From contig CAOLHI010001282.1 of assembly GCA_948474755.1 (NCBI GenBank), positions 62,001 through 126,000 on the forward strand: a stretch of DNA of 64,000 nt, read 5' to 3'. Every line of letters begins with the position of its first letter. Positions within the stretch are counted from its first letter, which is position 1. The position numbers were made by a program, and so were the translations under genes. Source of the DNA: Ctenosaura bakeri (Eukaryota; Chordata; Lepidosauria; Squamata; Iguanidae). Shown piece by piece: positions 51,700 through 62,619 of the stretch. The notes beneath the pieces are model-generated. The model saw only the letters and a list, made by a program, of their open reading frames with translations, was not told the origin of the DNA and did no database searches.

Positions 51700-52725
51700 G
51701 AATCATAGAATCATAGAAATGTAGAGTTGGAAGAGACCACAGGGGCCATCCATTCCAACCCCCTGCCATGCAAGAACACCCTCAAAGCACTCCCGACAGA
51801 TGGCCATCCAGCCTCTGCTTAAAAACCTCCAAAGAAGGAGACTCGACTACACTCCGAGGCAGCAGATTCCACTGCCGGACAGCCGTGACTGTCAGGAAGT
51901 TCTTCCTGAGGTTCAGGTGGAATCTCCTTTCCTGCAGCTTGAATCCATTGCTCCTTATCCTGGTCTCTGGAGCAGCAGAAAACAAGCCCTCTCCCTCCTC
52001 TACATGGCATCCCTTCAGATATTTAAACATGGCTATCCTGTCCCCTCTTAACCTTCTCTTCTGCAGACTAAACATACCCAGCTGTCTAAGTCTGTCCTCA
52101 TAAGGCATGGCTTCCAGGCCCCTCACCATTTTGGTCACTCTCCTCTGGACTTGCTCCAGCTTCACCATGTCCTTCTTGAATTGGGGTGCCCAGAACTGGA
52201 CACAGTATTCAATATGAGGTCTAACCAAAGCAGAGTAGAGTGGTACCAGTACCTCCCTCAATCTAGACACCATACTCCTATTGATGCAACTGAGAATTGC
52301 ATTGGCTTTCTTGGCTGCCGCATCACGCTGCTGACTCATGTTCAGCTTGTGGTCTATGAAGACTCCTAGATCCCTTTCACACGTACTGCTATCCAGCCAC
52401 GTGTCCCCCATCCTGTATTTCTGTCTTCCATTTTTTCTACCTAAGTGTAGGACCTTATACTTCTCTCTGTTGAATTTCATTTTGTTTGCCTTGGCCCAGC
52501 TCTCCAATCTATCCAGGTCATTTTGAATTTTGAACCTGTCCTCTGGCGTATTAGCAACCCCTCCCAGTTTGGTGTCATCTGCAAATTTGATGAGCATGCC
52601 CTCTATTCCTTCATCCAAGTCATTGATAAAGATATTAAACAGCACTGGGCCCAGGACAGAATCCTATGGTACCCCGCTAGTCACTTCTCTCCAGGATGGC
52701 AAGCAGCCATTCGTGATCATCCTAT
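51700..52725 (-). mobile_element. CR1 LINE, 5'-truncated, nested in the hAT element; RT frame broken by a stop
   Basis: The minus strand carries an open frame from 52645 to 51782. It encodes the CR1 RT catalytic FADD region (IKFADDTKLGGVANTPEDR) and the thumb. Directly upstream, the Gln codon of the conserved G-P-Q-G-S-V-L motif is TAG, and similarity stops near 52725. The 3' end carries intact CR1 terminal repeats (ATTCTATGATTCTATG on the minus strand, 51701-51718). The copy aligns to the one at 1692-2804 at a constant offset of 50,020 bases without indels, so both come from one young subfamily. Confidence 0.93.
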
Positions 52726-52919
52726 GGATACACAAGGGGAGATAGCAAGTAGGTGAGTTTTTCCCTTGAAGTAATAATGGCCTTTGCTAACAATTTCACA
52801 AATTACATCTGGGGTAGTATTCTAAGATATTTAAATTGAACATTTAATATCGCAATTCAGCACTTGACTGGAAGGTACAGGCTTGAGATTTCAAGGATAG
52901 CTGAAACATTCATTTGCAG

Positions 52920-53168
52920 AGCTCCCTTGCTAAGCTCTTTCAGATACAATTCTAGGGTTTGTTGTAGTTTTACAAGATGTCACAGCCTTCTCTGACAAAG
53001 TGTGCTGGAGCATCATCAAACTACAAACCCCAGGATGCCAGAAGGAGCTATGCAAAGAAAATCCAGTTTTGACCTGGATTATCTTTCTACCGTAGTATGT
53101 GGCCCTGTTTACACAGGCAGGAAAATGTGGGATTAATCCACATTTTCCTGCCTGTGTAGAAAGGGCCT
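52920..53168. mobile_element. Lizard-type MITE remnant with a 67-bp near-perfect palindrome
   Basis: AACTACAAACCCCAGGATGC and GGGTTTGTTGTAGTTTTACA flank an interior with ACAGCCTTCTCTGACAAAGT, as in a very common lizard MITE. The right end, 53101-53167, is itself a palindrome. It consists of GGCCCTGTTTACACAGGCAG, GAAAATGTGG, a centre GATTAATC, and the complement ending TGTGTAGAAAGGGCC. It lies inside the hAT element. Confidence 0.6.
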
Positions 53169-53169
53169 T

Positions 53170-53305
53170 CATGTCATTTTCAATCTGGGGAGATCCTGAG
53201 GCAAAACTATGACAATTGTCCCAGCCAGATTTCTTCAGAGGGAGGTTTGCCTTTTGCTAGGCTTTTGCTAAGGCTGGGAGAGTGTGTTTTGCCCAAGATT
53301 ATCCT
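53170..53305 (-). mobile_element. Sauria SINE, 3' part, nested in the hAT element
   Basis: The plus strand reads CTTCATGTCATTTTCAATCT, GATCCTGAGGCAAAACTATG, TTCTTCAGAGGGAGGTTTGC and GAGAGTGTGTTTTGCCCAAG. This is the antisense order of a Sauria SINE tail and body. The tRNA-like head is missing. Confidence 0.65.
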
Positions 53306-53869
53306 TCTTCCCCTTGCCTTTTAAACCTTTTTAAAAAAGGATTCGAAAAATTCGAGATTCATGAGCTTCGTGGATTCCCGGAACCTTCCAGGGTTTTGGA
53401 TTCAGAAAATTCTGGATTCGTCCCATCCCTAATTTTGCCAGAGCATTTCATCACCAGTACAATTAAGTTGAAAGATGTAGTTGCATTTTAAAACAGCTAC
53501 AGATAATTCTGCCTCAGTGTGGCACTTTATAATAGGTTGCATCTAGACAATATGTTCTTTAAATCAACTAAGCTTACCTGTGTTGAACCCTGACACAGAA
53601 GTCAGTATTTGAAAGTACTGCCTCTACCCAGGAGGAATTACGCAGCACCTAAGATCTACATCTGTGTCTTCTCTTCGAGTGCCTCTACCAAATGAAGTAC
53701 AGTGAATGGTTATTAAAAAAAATGGCCTTTTCAGTGAGGGCAACCTTGGTGGTGGACTATGTCAGCAAAGACCTTTTTATGTTAATTTTTATTAACATAT
53801 CTATCACTTCTGGGTCTGCCGATCTGCCTCCCCCCAATGATATATCAGATAAGGAAGGTGTTCTTTAAA

Positions 53870-54090
53870 GACAAATCAAGATAGCATTTTTCAAACCAGT
53901 TTTAAAAAGACAGAAGCGTTAAAACAGTACAAAAACTAACTCTGATTTTTACAGCCATGCAAAACAGTGTATGCCTGCCCAAAGCTCAGATGAGACAGAG
54001 CCTGCCTGACTTCTTTTGGGAGGGAGTTTCATGAGTAAGGTGCTATTATTGGGAAAACACTGTCTTCCAAACCTTTAAACATTTTAAATC
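53870..54090 (-). mobile_element. Antisense LINE-like 3'-region repeat (L2-like), decayed
   Basis: The blocks GGGAGGGAGTTTCATGAGTA and GAAAACACTGTCTTCC follow an A-rich part with TTAAAACAGTACAAAAACTA. This resembles the repeat at 22860-23330. The family assignment is tentative. Confidence 0.35.
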
Positions 54091-54169
54091 CTATCATAGT
54101 TTTAACTATTGTTTCAGCTTTGTTTATTTTTTTAAAAAAAGTTCTCTGCTGTCTCTTTTTAAACTTAGT

Positions 54170-54403
54170 TTGTTCTTGTGTTGTTCTGTGACTTCAAGTC
54201 ATTTCTTGAATAACCAGCCTAAGGGGACACTATCTTGGGGTTTTCCTAGTATTCAGAAAATGTTTGCCATCATTTTCCTCTGAGGCAGACAGAATATAAC
54301 TTGCCCAAGATCAAGCACTGGATTTCCAAGGCCAAGAAGAGATTTGAACCCTGATCTCCAAGAGCAGTCTGGCCTTCAAACCATTGCACTACACTGGCTA
54401 TCT
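54170..54403 (-). mobile_element. Sauria SINE, nearly full length, diverged
   Basis: The minus strand carries the A-box region (AGTGTAGTGCAATGGTTTGA), a B-box-like GGGTTCAAATCTC, the block CTTGGGCAAGTTATATTCTG, and a Bov-B-like tail with AATGACTTGAAGTCACAGAA. It is more diverged than the copy at 46 kb. Confidence 0.85.
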
Positions 54404-54409
54404 GTAAAT

Positions 54410-55180
54410 TGTTATCTGGTGGTATTTTAATATTTATGATTCAAATACAAGGATGTGTGTGTATTTCTATGTACTCTCTTGATTATTTGATGAATAAATA
54501 AGAATGAGACCGAATTACACAAAGGAGAAAGAGGTCTGTTTTTAAAGGATTAGCATCTGCAAGGAAAAGCACATAAATTACTACATCAAAGCTACATAGC
54601 TCTCTTAAGGATTGCTGTGATTTGGATAAACTGTCAGTGGTCAGGAGTGCAACAAGTTTGCTAGCAGTATTGGTCTCTACCTTTGAATTACACAAACATT
54701 TTTCATTGATAAATATTAATTGCTTAAATACTAAGGAGTTTGAATCTCAAAACTGATTGGCCTTTAGTTTTACTTAAACTGTTGAGATTACATAAAGCAC
54801 TGAGACTTACTTAAGCCAACATGGGTTCTGCATGATATACTGTGAGTATACATCACAGTAGATTATTAGTATCTCCTTGTTTGGCAAGTGAATTATATCT
54901 TAGATCATTTTGTGCTGTAGGCTTGTACTCCAACACTCAATTATATAGGGCATTTGCCTAAACTTGATTTCAGATTTTGAGATTCTTGAATCTTCTAGCT
55001 ATTAAACCCAGTTCACAAAGTATTTGGAATCTGACTGGAACAGATTTACTAACATTTACTAACATTTACAGCATACTAACATTTGCTGTGAGATACTTTT
55101 TGTAAAAAAAAAAAAAAGTGTATAAAATTTCAGTTTTCAAAATTTGTCTCAAAAAAGCCACAGATTACAGGTAAGGCACT
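54410..55180. other. Intronic sequence without recognisable features
   Basis: Nothing beyond an A run at 55107-55119 is seen. Confidence 0.45.
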
Positions 55181-55184
55181 GGGC

Positions 55185-55948
55185 AGAGTACCAAATAATA
55201 CCAAATTAGGAGAGGAAGCAGAACCCTAGAGGACAGGATTAAGAGAAATTCATCAGATTGGGGAGCTGAGACAAAACTAACAAAACAAATTTCAGCAGGG
55301 ACGAATGTAAGGTACTACATTTAGTCAGGAAAGACAAAAGGCACAAATACAGACTTGATAGGACTCTATGCAAAAAGGATATAGAGATCTGAGTAGACTA
55401 CAAACTAAATATGACTCAGCAGCGTGGTGCAGCAGCCAAAAAAACCAAATGCAGTTTTAGGCTGCCCCAAGAGGAGTATAGTGTCCAGATCAGGGGAAGT
55501 AATGGTACCACTCTGTTCTGCTTTGGTCAGCTCTGATCCTAAATGCTATGTTCAATTCCGGTAAAGCCATTCAACTATTGACAAGCTGGAACATGTCTAG
55601 CAGAAGACAACGAAAATAGTAAAAGGTCTGAAAACCAAGCCCTATGAGGAGCAGTTAAGGGAGTTGATTATTTTAACTTAGAGAAGACTGGGAAGTAAAT
55701 ATGGTAGCCATCTTCAAACATATGAAGGGTTTCCAAGTATGAGACATTCCACCTAAACATTAGGAAGAATTTCCTGACTGTAAAATTGTCCATCAGTGGA
55801 ATAGACCACTTCAAAAAGCAGTGGATTCTACTTTCTTGGAGGTTTTTAAGTAGAGGTTGACGGAATGCTTTAGATGTATATGTTTTTATGGCAGGAGGTT
55901 GGACTAGATGGCCCTTGAGATCTCTTTTAGCTCCATGTTTCTGTGATT
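55185..55948 (+). mobile_element. Old CR1 LINE 3' part (plus orientation)
   Basis: Blocks occur in the CR1 sense order. They are GAATGTAAGGTACTACATTT (KCKVLH region), AAACTAAATATGACTCAGCA (KLNMSQ), AGCTGGAACATGTCTAGCAG (LEQVQ) and CCTATGAGGAGCAGTTAAGG (PYEERL). AGGAAGAATTTCCTGACTG and GGCAGGAGGTTGGACTAGAT follow, and it ends near TCCATGTTTCTGTGAT. Frames are broken by many stops, so it is an ancient dead copy. Confidence 0.88.
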
Positions 55949-55949
55949 G

Positions 55950-57335
55950 TATTACCCAGATGGGCCTGAGGCAAAAGAGTGGTCAAATCATCTGCACCTA
56001 CAATTCCTAAGTTTTCATTCTTTTTTTTTCCTGGTATAGGTTTGAGAGCTTGCTGCAATAACATCCTACTTTCATGTAATAATAATTTGGAACAAGTCAT
56101 TTTCCATGGGTGGGGGGATATACTTCTCCTCTGCCCTGCAGAACAGGAAAATAGCCTGCAGTGTTCATTTCCAATGTATAGATGTTGCTGAATGTTAAAG
56201 CATTAGTACATTATTCTTGGCTTACCCACAGCTCTGTGTCATCATTCTCTTAATAAGCCATGATTGAAAAGCTGAAAGGATAAGAGGTAGCAAATGTTTA
56301 CCCTCTACATTTTAGTCTTTTTGAATTGCACAGGGTTGGGCTTCTGCTGAAATGGAGTTGGTTTCATATTGAATCCACTTGAAGGCCTTACCATTAGTTT
56401 CATACTCAAGACTTGCCTGTTCATAGGTGTTTACAAGACGGGACTAACTCCTGTGATGCTACATTAGACTGTCTGAATCCTTCCAGTTACATCTGAGAGT
56501 AAGCTCCTTTAAGGAATGATTTTGTGTGAGCTAGGAACTAATAGATCTTGACCTCAGCTGTAATTTTGTAGGCTTATGTTATAGCCATTTAACATACTGG
56601 AAATTTTATTATCAAGATCCATGAATCATTTTATTACCACGATCCCTGGTCATATAATAACAGTTGTTTGAGTAAGTCTTGTACAGTTGAAAGAAGTATT
56701 GTATGAATCCTCTTACGCCTGATATATCACACTGACAATGTGAAGTTGTAAAGTATTAAGTTTAAACATAAAATTGTTTGTGAGAGTGTTCTGTGCTGTT
56801 AGAGCTGCTGATCTAAAGTTACGTAGGTGACAACATTAGGCAGCATGGCTTCGTTGACATCCTAATTTATTTATGGCAGTGGTCCATCTTGTTCTAATTA
56901 CATGCTGCAGTTATGTCAAGTGAACATAAATGACGATGTCAATGAAGGGAAAATGCTGCAAGCCTGTGTCATTGCGGGAGTTTTCCAGCATCAAAAGGCC
57001 AAATGAGGATAAAACCTACAAAACAAACCCTACAAAGTTCATCTGGGAGGGATGTGGTGTTGACAGCAGCAGAGGGGAGGGCAATAGCTTTGTAGTTTGT
57101 CTTCATTTCAGTCTTCAGAGCACTTTACTCTTCTGCATAAATGTTAAAGGCTTCTTTCTAAATTCAGTGGCAAGCCACAGAAATCTTTCTCTTGTACCTA
57201 ATGTTCTAATCATATGTAAATGCCAAGCCTTGTGTCAACCTGTGGTCTGCCTGCCAGGCAAAAATTTGAAGGCTTCATTGTCAAGATAAACCATAAGATG
57301 ATGACTACCAAAATTATGGTTTTGTAGATGAAAGT
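55950..57335. other. Intronic sequence without recognisable features
   Basis: A 119-codon frame at 56930-57289 has no supporting similarity or splice context. Nothing else is seen. Confidence 0.45.
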
Positions 57336-57478
57336 CCCATAATTCAGTGGGAAAGCACAAGTTTTGCCGCAGAAGATCTGAGTCAATCTCTGGAATCTCC
57401 AGGTCGAGCTAGGAAGGACTCTGCTCTGATATCGCTGTTGGTCAAGAGTAGACCAACACTGAGCAAGAGGGATTGTTG
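57336..57478 (+). mobile_element. tRNA-derived SINE, decayed
   Basis: AATTCAGTGGGAAAGCACAA is an A-box region, GCCGCAGAAGATCTGAGTCA and ATCTCTGG a B-box region, and ATCTCCAGGTCGAGCTAGGA the body. AGACCAACACTGAGCAAGAG is the expected downstream block. It has the same layout as the SINE at 62.1 kb. Confidence 0.65.
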
Positions 57479-57834
57479 GTTTGATTCTATAGATGATAGC
57501 TTTTTATGTTTTGTACCTCTTTAAGGAAGTTTGGTGTGATTTTGGTTATTTATATGTGAAAATGCACCTGCACTTAACTGCACATACTGTGACTGCAGAT
57601 ATGCATCTTTTTAAAGTATAGCAGATCAAATGACAATCTGATGTGCATAGAGACCCCTTCTCGCAGTTTTTCTGTTGTTCATGGATTTCAGTTTTGCATC
57701 TGAGCACTTACAAGTTCCCCCTCCCCTGAGGAAAAAAAAACACAACATGGCATACTGGGTAAATTGCCCATTGTGAGGGAAATTGCATGATATAATTAAA
57801 GTTAAGATTGGAATTGGATGTAGGAAATGTGGGT

Positions 57835-58135
57835 TCTGGTCTTCACTGAAAAATCACTGGCTGACTTTGGACCACCCATATTTAGCCAGCCACATTCTCT
57901 TGGCTTGACAAACCCCACAGGATTATGAAAGTTGAATATGACAGAGAAAAGCACTTTACTCCTGTTTGAGCTGTATGGAGTAAAGATGAAGTATAAATGT
58001 GATTAAAAATATAAATCTGGATTCAAATCCCCAGTTATTTATGAAGCTTACAGGGTGACCTTTTTTCTCAGCCTAACCTACCTCACAGGATTGCTGTGAA
58101 TATAAGAGGGAGGAAGAAAGAATCTAAACTTGGGC
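57835..58135 (+). mobile_element. One or two MIR/CORE-like SINE copies, decayed
   Basis: CACTGGCTGACTTTGGACCA, then CCCCACAGGATTATGAAAGT and GATGAAGTATAAATGTGAT, form a first copy. GGATTCAAATCCCCAGTT, then GGGTGACC and CAGCCTAACCTACCTCACAG with GATTGCTGTGAATATAAGAG, form a second. Both follow the order B box, 'TGACCTTGG', 'CCTACCTCACAGG-TTG-TGTGA' of widespread reptile SINEs. Limits are approximate. Confidence 0.5.
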
Positions 58136-58254
58136 AGGTGGAGGGTTAATATATGAGTCCCCCTGTTTTCTGTGTAGTGAATAAGATGGAGAACCAAGCT
58201 GTCTTCTGTTCAGATCTCTCTTCAGCATAAATTTAAGAAACCCCAATTTAGCCC

Positions 58255-58375
58255 TCCTTAACCTGATACTTTCCAGATACTACAACTCCCATGAGCATAA
58301 TCGCACAGCTTTCATAAGAGAAATTACAGTCCAAGATGTTGGAAGGGCACCAGATGGAGGATGCTGCCCTATGTC
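58255..58375. mobile_element. hAT-like palindromic MITE remnant
   Basis: TTCCAGATACTACAACTCCC in the left half and ATTACAGTCCAAGATGTTGG in the right half, followed by AAGGGCACCAGATGGAGGA, form diverged inverted halves of a common reptile hAT MITE. Confidence 0.5.
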
Positions 58376-59101
58376 ACAGTACTCTCTCTGCCTCAGCTCC
58401 TCTTCTGTAATAATGGAATCAACTGTTTTTTTAAAGAATTGTTAGAATGACATGCATGCAGTGCTTTCGACATTTAATGAATTTAGTTCCCTGTGTGTTC
58501 TTAAATTATATTTGTGTGCATTTCCTGTCAGCATCTTCAGAATACACTCAGGGAAAGTAAGGTATGTTTCATGCATTTACAGTTCTGTTTTGTTTCCACA
58601 TTTGCATAAATCGTCTTCCTGAGGTCACACTTGTTTAAGCAGAATCTGAAACGATAGGTTTCTATTGTAGGTTAGCAGAGTGATCGCCATAGGAATATAA
58701 CTAGCTCTTTGAATCACACAGTCTGCTAAAAACCCTACATGGATATTCTCTCTGCAGCCAGTTGACCTACTCGGCAGAAAGGTCAGTCTGCAGCATAGGT
58801 CAAAAGAACCCTCTGTGCATCAAGGGAAGACATGATCATGGATATATTGCCTCCCAACATCTTAGCCTGAATCTTCCCTGTATCCTGCTGAACCATCTTA
58901 GAGTGCTGCAGTAGTAATGAGGGAACTTTACATCAGCAGTGCATGCATGGAAATTTGGGTGGGTGGGTAGGTGTTAAAATGTAGCCTTTGCTTGAAACGT
59001 GATGAGTGAGAGGAAGTTGTCACTGAGATAGGCATCTGTAATTCGTGACTGGTTTTGGAATGGCCCTTCCTCAATTATTAGAATTGTTAGAAAAATAACT
59101 A

Positions 59102-59487
59102 CAGTCAGCCCTCTACATTTGCAGGTTTCACTTTTGCGGATTTGATTGTTCATGGTTTATTTGCTATCACCTCTGCTGCCTCCCTATGCCATTTTTCATA
59201 GGGACTGCAAGTCTCGTGAGACTGAGAAACTGCAAACAAGTCTTGTAAGTCCCTATGAAAAATGGTGTGGGGCAGCAGTGGAGGTGGCAGGAAGCCCCAC
59301 CAGGCACCCACTTCTGCCTTGGGAAGGAACTCTGATGCCTCAAAGGAATTCATGGTGGGTTGAATATGGTGATCATACTTTTTTTGTGTGTTAAATGTGG
59401 TTTGGGAGGGCCTAGAGTTATTCACGGTTTTTCCACTTTCACGGGGGTCCTGTGCCCCTAACCCTAGCAAATGTGGAGGGAGGACTG
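59102..59487. mobile_element. Tigger-like MITE with TA target duplication
   Basis: The left end, CAGTCAGCCCTCTACATTTG, and the right end, CAAATGTGGAGGGAGGACTG, are inverted copies with few differences. The element is flanked by TA (59100-59101 and 59488-59489). A second internal inverted pair, CCATTTTTCATAGGGACT and AGTCCCTATGAAAAATGG, lies at about 59188-59273. There is no transposase. It belongs to the same family as the copy at 37.4-37.9 kb. Confidence 0.85.
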
Positions 59488-59654
59488 TATAAAGATAGAA
59501 ATGGGACACCACTGCAGAATGTTCCATTGTATCCTCATCTTTTGAAAGGAGTGCTAAAACAGGAGCCTTGCCATGCAGTCAAGCGGGAGACAGTAATAGC
59601 TGAAGAGGGGAATGTTTTTTTCCTGACCTACCCTCCTGAATCCTTCCCCTTCAC

Positions 59655-60438
59655 CAGGAGTGTCAAACTCAATTTCATCTTGGACTGCATCAGTATTATG
59701 ATTGCCCTCAAAGGGCTGGTTGTATCTGTAAGATTATATACATGTATCTACTCTTTTATCATATTAAATAATTGTCTCTGCATTAGATTATTACTGGTTT
59801 TAGTAATAACAAGCTCTAAAACTAGAAGTCTGGGAAAAATAATGGCAGGCGATATTTAAGTGTACGACTATTGTACAATTTATTGAAAAATGAGTTTTGA
59901 AAACACAAAGTTATTTTTTTAATCTTCAGACAAATATTACCAAGGACTGTTTATTACATTAATTTTGTTTAACTTTTTGGTTCCAGTTGAGACTCTCTCT
60001 TTCCCTCTTTCTGCTCCCCCATCCCCTGTGGCTCTTTCTGCCCCCTTGCCCCTGTCTGTACCCGGTGAGCCTGATCCCCACACTGTGGGCCCCCGGCTGC
60101 TGGTGTTCTGAAGACAGGTCCAGCAGCCAGCACTGGCCATCTTCTACTTCTGACTGCTCCTGTCCAACTTTTGTGAGCTGCACAGAGTGTTGCCATGGTA
60201 ACTCGTGGCAATGCTTTGACAACGAGACTTGGACAGATGAGCAGTCAGAAGTAGAAGCAGATTATGAGTGCAGGCTGCTGGGACCCTTTTCAGAATACCG
60301 ACAGCCAAGGGCCCACAATGTGGGGGGTCAGGCTCACCAGGCGGGGGGAGTGCTGCAGCTGCAGGAGAGGTGCAAGGACCACATGAAATGGCCTAGAGGG
60401 CCAGATTCAGCCTGTGGGCCTTGTGTTTGACACATGTG
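59655..60438. mobile_element. hAT (Charlie-like) non-autonomous element
   Basis: The left end reads CAGGAGTGTCAAACTCAATT. The right end is GGCCTTGTGTTTGACACATG, preceded by AAATGGCCTAGAGGGCCAGA, as in hAT elements with a CAGGGGTGTCAAACTC terminus. The flanks CCCTTCAC and CCCTATAG share only the first four bases fully, so the target duplication is decayed or the ends are shifted. The interior includes an inverted pair around GCAGTCAGAAGTAGAAG (60241) and CTTCTACTTCTGACTGC (60141). Long frames here are low-support. Confidence 0.65.
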
Positions 60439-60444
60439 CCCTAT

Positions 60445-61785
60445 AGGGTGAAGAGGCTCAAAAGTCTCACATTAAAGAATCTGAGCATTGTATTCCTGTA
60501 TAGCAATGTGGAAGGTAGTCTAGAATGTGGGGGAAAATGTTTTCCTTCCCTTTTCCCTTTCCTTGAAACTGCACCATGTGGAATTTTTTTTTTAAAAAAA
60601 ATAATCTACTGTGTTAATTAATAAAATTGCATGTTATAGATTATAGTGAACCAGCCAAATAAATTTACTCTAAACTTTTCAAGAAAGCATGAATCTCCTT
60701 TATTGATTATTGGAATAAGCCCAGGCCTAGGGAGCTTATTACTCTAAATATTTTGAACATGAAACAGTGTAGTTTGTATGCTAAAATACATTTAAACAGG
60801 ATAACAGGCCTTTAGAAACGTATTTATTGGTTGAAGCTGAATACTTGATGTAAGATGGATGAGGGGTTCTTTGTCAGATTATACTGAATATATGATATTG
60901 AATTGGGGTATGGGACTGAATTGTTTTTTTGTTTGTTTATATGTTTGGTTTAAGAAAATTCAAATAAAAGGTGCTTCAACATTTAAGGTTTTGCCCTCAT
61001 GGCACATATCCTACTGACCTCCATTTAGAAATGATGTCTATTTCAGCTGCATTTAATTTGCAAAAAGGGGAAACCACACTGACTTCCCTGTCCAGCTCTG
61101 ACTCTCTATCTAGCTGCCCTCTGCTTTTCATGGAGCGAACATTGCTTACTTTTATCCTCTGTTGAGGGCATTCTTATTCTTACTACCCTATAGTTCCCAC
61201 GTGTCTGCTGAAATGCAGCAAACACCCCATACCACCAGAGGGCAAGGATGAACAACTAGTGCAGCGATACCATTTCTAGAATGACATGGAATATTATATC
61301 AGAGATTGAATAGTATACAAAATAGTATACAAAAATGTGTAGAACTATAGGAATAACACATGCAATTTTATTCTGAAACAAATGATAGAAAAACTTTAAT
61401 CCTAGCATGTCCAAACATAGAGCTGTTAATTAAGAAACAAGGAAGACCCAGCATCTGTGATGAAATTAGAGAAAACTGGTCCCAAAAGTTGCCAATTCCT
61501 GCAATGGAAAATCCCATTCCTGTTTTACCTGTGCTTTACTGATGTGCACATGTGTTCCTAGCCTTTGGTTAAATAAACTGAAAAGGATCTTGATATATCT
61601 TAGTAAGTACAGTCACGTTGGCAAAAGTGAAGCTTTTTGTTACATGTAGTATGGCTCGTTTTTAATTGAATTAGGCTAGTCTTTGATATTTCAGTACACT
61701 GTTTCCTAAGAACAATCTTTATAAATTCTTTAAAAATATTATTGTTCTATAAATTAACCTTGAACATCACTCTCTTATTGTTGTT
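60445..61785. other. Intronic sequence without recognisable features
   Basis: T/A homopolymers occur at 60586-60602. I see no repeat family or exon before the WDR7 exon at 61789. Confidence 0.45.
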
Positions 61786-61788
61786 TAG

Positions 61789-61974
<186 letters not shown>

Positions 61975-62100
61975 TAATCTGAACTGAAAAATCATGTATG
62001 TGCATATCAATACCAAGAAAAAAGGCAAACTCAGAGTAATCCAGTAATCTCAGCATCATTGTTTGGTACGAGTGTAATTTCACTCTTTTTAATTTAAGAG

Positions 62101-62270
62101 AAGGGTTGTGGCTCAATGGAAGAGTAAGTACTTTGCATTGAAAAGGTCTCAGTTTTAATTCCCATACTATCCAGTTGGGTCAGGAAAGATTTCATATAAA
62201 ACATTGAAGAACTGGTGCTAATTGATATAGATAATATTGGGCCATAGCCAGTCTTGACCACCTGTCACAA
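62101..62270 (+). mobile_element. tRNA-derived SINE, decayed
   Basis: GGTTGTGGCTCAATGGAAGA is an A box and GTCTCAGTTTTAATTCCC a B box. The body is CAGTTGGGTCAGGAAAGATT, followed by AACTGGTGCTAATTGATATA. It is of the same type as the copy at 57.3 kb. A piece at 62540-62615 (CTGAGATAGATGGATCAATC, then TTCAGTATAGGACGGCTTCC) is the 3' block of the same family. It may be the displaced end of this copy or of a second one. Confidence 0.65.
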
Positions 62271-62298
62271 GAAGGGAATCTGCTGGCAGCACATTGTT

Positions 62299-62391
62299 TC
62301 TGTTGTTTTTGTGTAACCTTCAAGTCATTTCAAACATGTAGTGATCCTAAGGTGAACCTATCATGGGGTCTTCTTGGCAACATTCAGACCA
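62299..62391 (-). mobile_element. Sauria SINE, 3' tail only
   Basis: TGTAACCTTCAAGTCATTTC, GTGATCCTAAGGTGAACCTA and CATGGGGTCTTCTTGGCAAC are read on the plus strand. This is antisense to the SINE tail. It lies between the two pieces of the tRNA-derived SINE and may be the insertion that split it. Confidence 0.75.
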
Positions 62392-62619
62392 GTTCCCCAT
62401 ACTGGTGGCACATATTCCCCACATATAGTCCCCATAAAGCTATCCTGGGGGTGGATTGGAAGATGCTTGGAGAAATGTGGTGTACCTGTGGTAGTTCAGA
62501 GAGCAGAGGGGAAGCCACACTTATGCAAGCAAAAGTCTGCTGACATTGGATGGAACCCACTGAGATAGATGGATCAATCATCTTATTCAGTATAGGACGG
62601 CTTCCTATATTGCTTTTCA

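Larger units (their letters stand above)
51519..53431. mobile_element. hAT-superfamily element with perfect 8-bp target duplication, filled by later insertions
   Basis: Terminal inverted repeats TAGGGATGGG (51519-51528) and CCCATCCCTA (53422-53431) are perfect over ten bases. They continue imperfectly inwards (AATCTGCGAATCC and GGATTCGTCC). The element is flanked by ATTTTGCC on both sides (51511-51518 and 53432-53439), a perfect 8-bp duplication typical of hAT. Its own sequence, rich in AATTCGAGATTCG-like motifs, is limited to about 51519-51695 and 53310-53431. A CR1, a MITE and a Sauria SINE occupy most of the middle. No transposase is visible, so it was probably a short non-autonomous element. 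Confidence 0.88.

Noticed and set aside
56930..57289. 119-codon open frame
   Set aside because: No family resemblance, no splice support, and the WDR7 exons on either side join in phase without it.
59937..60430. Overlapping frames of 67-147 codons rich in Pro, Ser, Cys or Arg
   Set aside because: They lie inside a hAT element with GC-rich, partly palindromic sequence; frames on both strands and no transposase motif.
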